A DNA stretch of 64,000 nucleotides from Gemmatimonadota bacterium. GTDB taxonomy: Bacteria; Gemmatimonadota; Gemmatimonadetes; Gemmatimonadales; Gemmatimonadaceae. The translations under genes were made by a program, and so were the position numbers. This document shows, piece after piece, positions 63,982 through 64,000 of this stretch. The first letter of the stretch is position 1; each line of letters opens with the position of its first letter. Location of the stretch: the NCBI GenBank assembly GCA_026387915.1, contig JAPLKS010000014.1, positions 202,054 to 266,053 of the forward strand, read 5' to 3'. The notes below the pieces were generated by a model that saw only the letters and a list, made by a program, of their open reading frames with translations, did not search any database and was not told the DNA's origin.

Positions 63982-64000
63982 GCCGACGCGTCGCGCGCGC
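63978..64000 (+). CDS. Start of a downstream gene, cut by the window edge
   Basis: GTG overlapping the tatC stop (GTGA), followed by Ser-Arg-Arg-Val-Ala-Arg before the sequence ends. Too short to identify; included because the overlap style is the rule in this genome. Confidence 0.4.

Overview
The window reads as an ordinary chromosomal segment of a GC-rich, diderm (Gram-negative-type) bacterium. It carries a complete Tol-Pal block, BamD, lipoproteins with clear lipoboxes, SecA with a zinc tail and TatC. Gene content and style (GTG starts, GTGA/ATGA overlaps, NagZ-AmiE and NagB/PIG-L fusions) suggest Gemmatimonadota near Gemmatimonas. That assignment is inference from family knowledge, not a search. 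There is no phage, IS element, CRISPR array, rRNA or other sign of recent transfer, and no gene-free stretch longer than about 255 bases.

Layout. 1-10.9 kb: end of a dicarboxylate-type symporter, then an amino-sugar salvage region. On the minus strand lie a NagB/PIG-L fusion, an SSS symporter and a BadF-type kinase, then an A-type Fe-S carrier, then a 1037-residue NagZ-beta-lactamase-fold lipoprotein that diverges from a DUF1343/NamZ exo-muramidase. Together these look like a route from outside the inner membrane to the cytoplasm for peptidoglycan amino sugars. 10.9-27.2 kb: housekeeping operons with lipid headgroup transferase, small unknown proteins, 2-oxoacid dehydrogenase E2, PHP phosphoesterase, SDR, thioredoxin reductase, MBL hydrolase, aspartase, an Rrf2 regulator, tRNA-Leu(CAG), SmpB, an Amidase_3, PyrD and PyrF. 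27.3-30.8 kb: a self-contained alpha operon (L36-S13-S11-S4-RpoA-L17-L28) with its own promoter, structured leader and terminator.

30.8-44.1 kb: a nucleotide-sugar supply region for GDP-6-deoxymannose, all four enzymes for UDP-GlcNAc(3NAc)A, UDP-glucuronate and UDP-xylose, with carB embedded in it and BamD and NadD behind it. 44.1-55 kb: SecA, RadC, Rel/SpoT, UvrB, TsaE-TsaB-RimI and SSB. 55-64 kb: a secreted CarboxypepD_reg-like protein, a LysM protein, an epimerase, then TolQ-TolR-TolA/TonB-TolB-Pal-CpoB and TatC.

Most genes sit in tight same-strand operons with 1- to 4-base overlaps, implying translational coupling. Several first genes (rrf2, rel, uvrB, a small cytochrome-b-like gene) have a -10-like hexamer only 5-6 bases before the start codon, which suggests leaderless mRNAs. 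The most unusual content is the amino-sugar salvage region at 1-10.9 kb.
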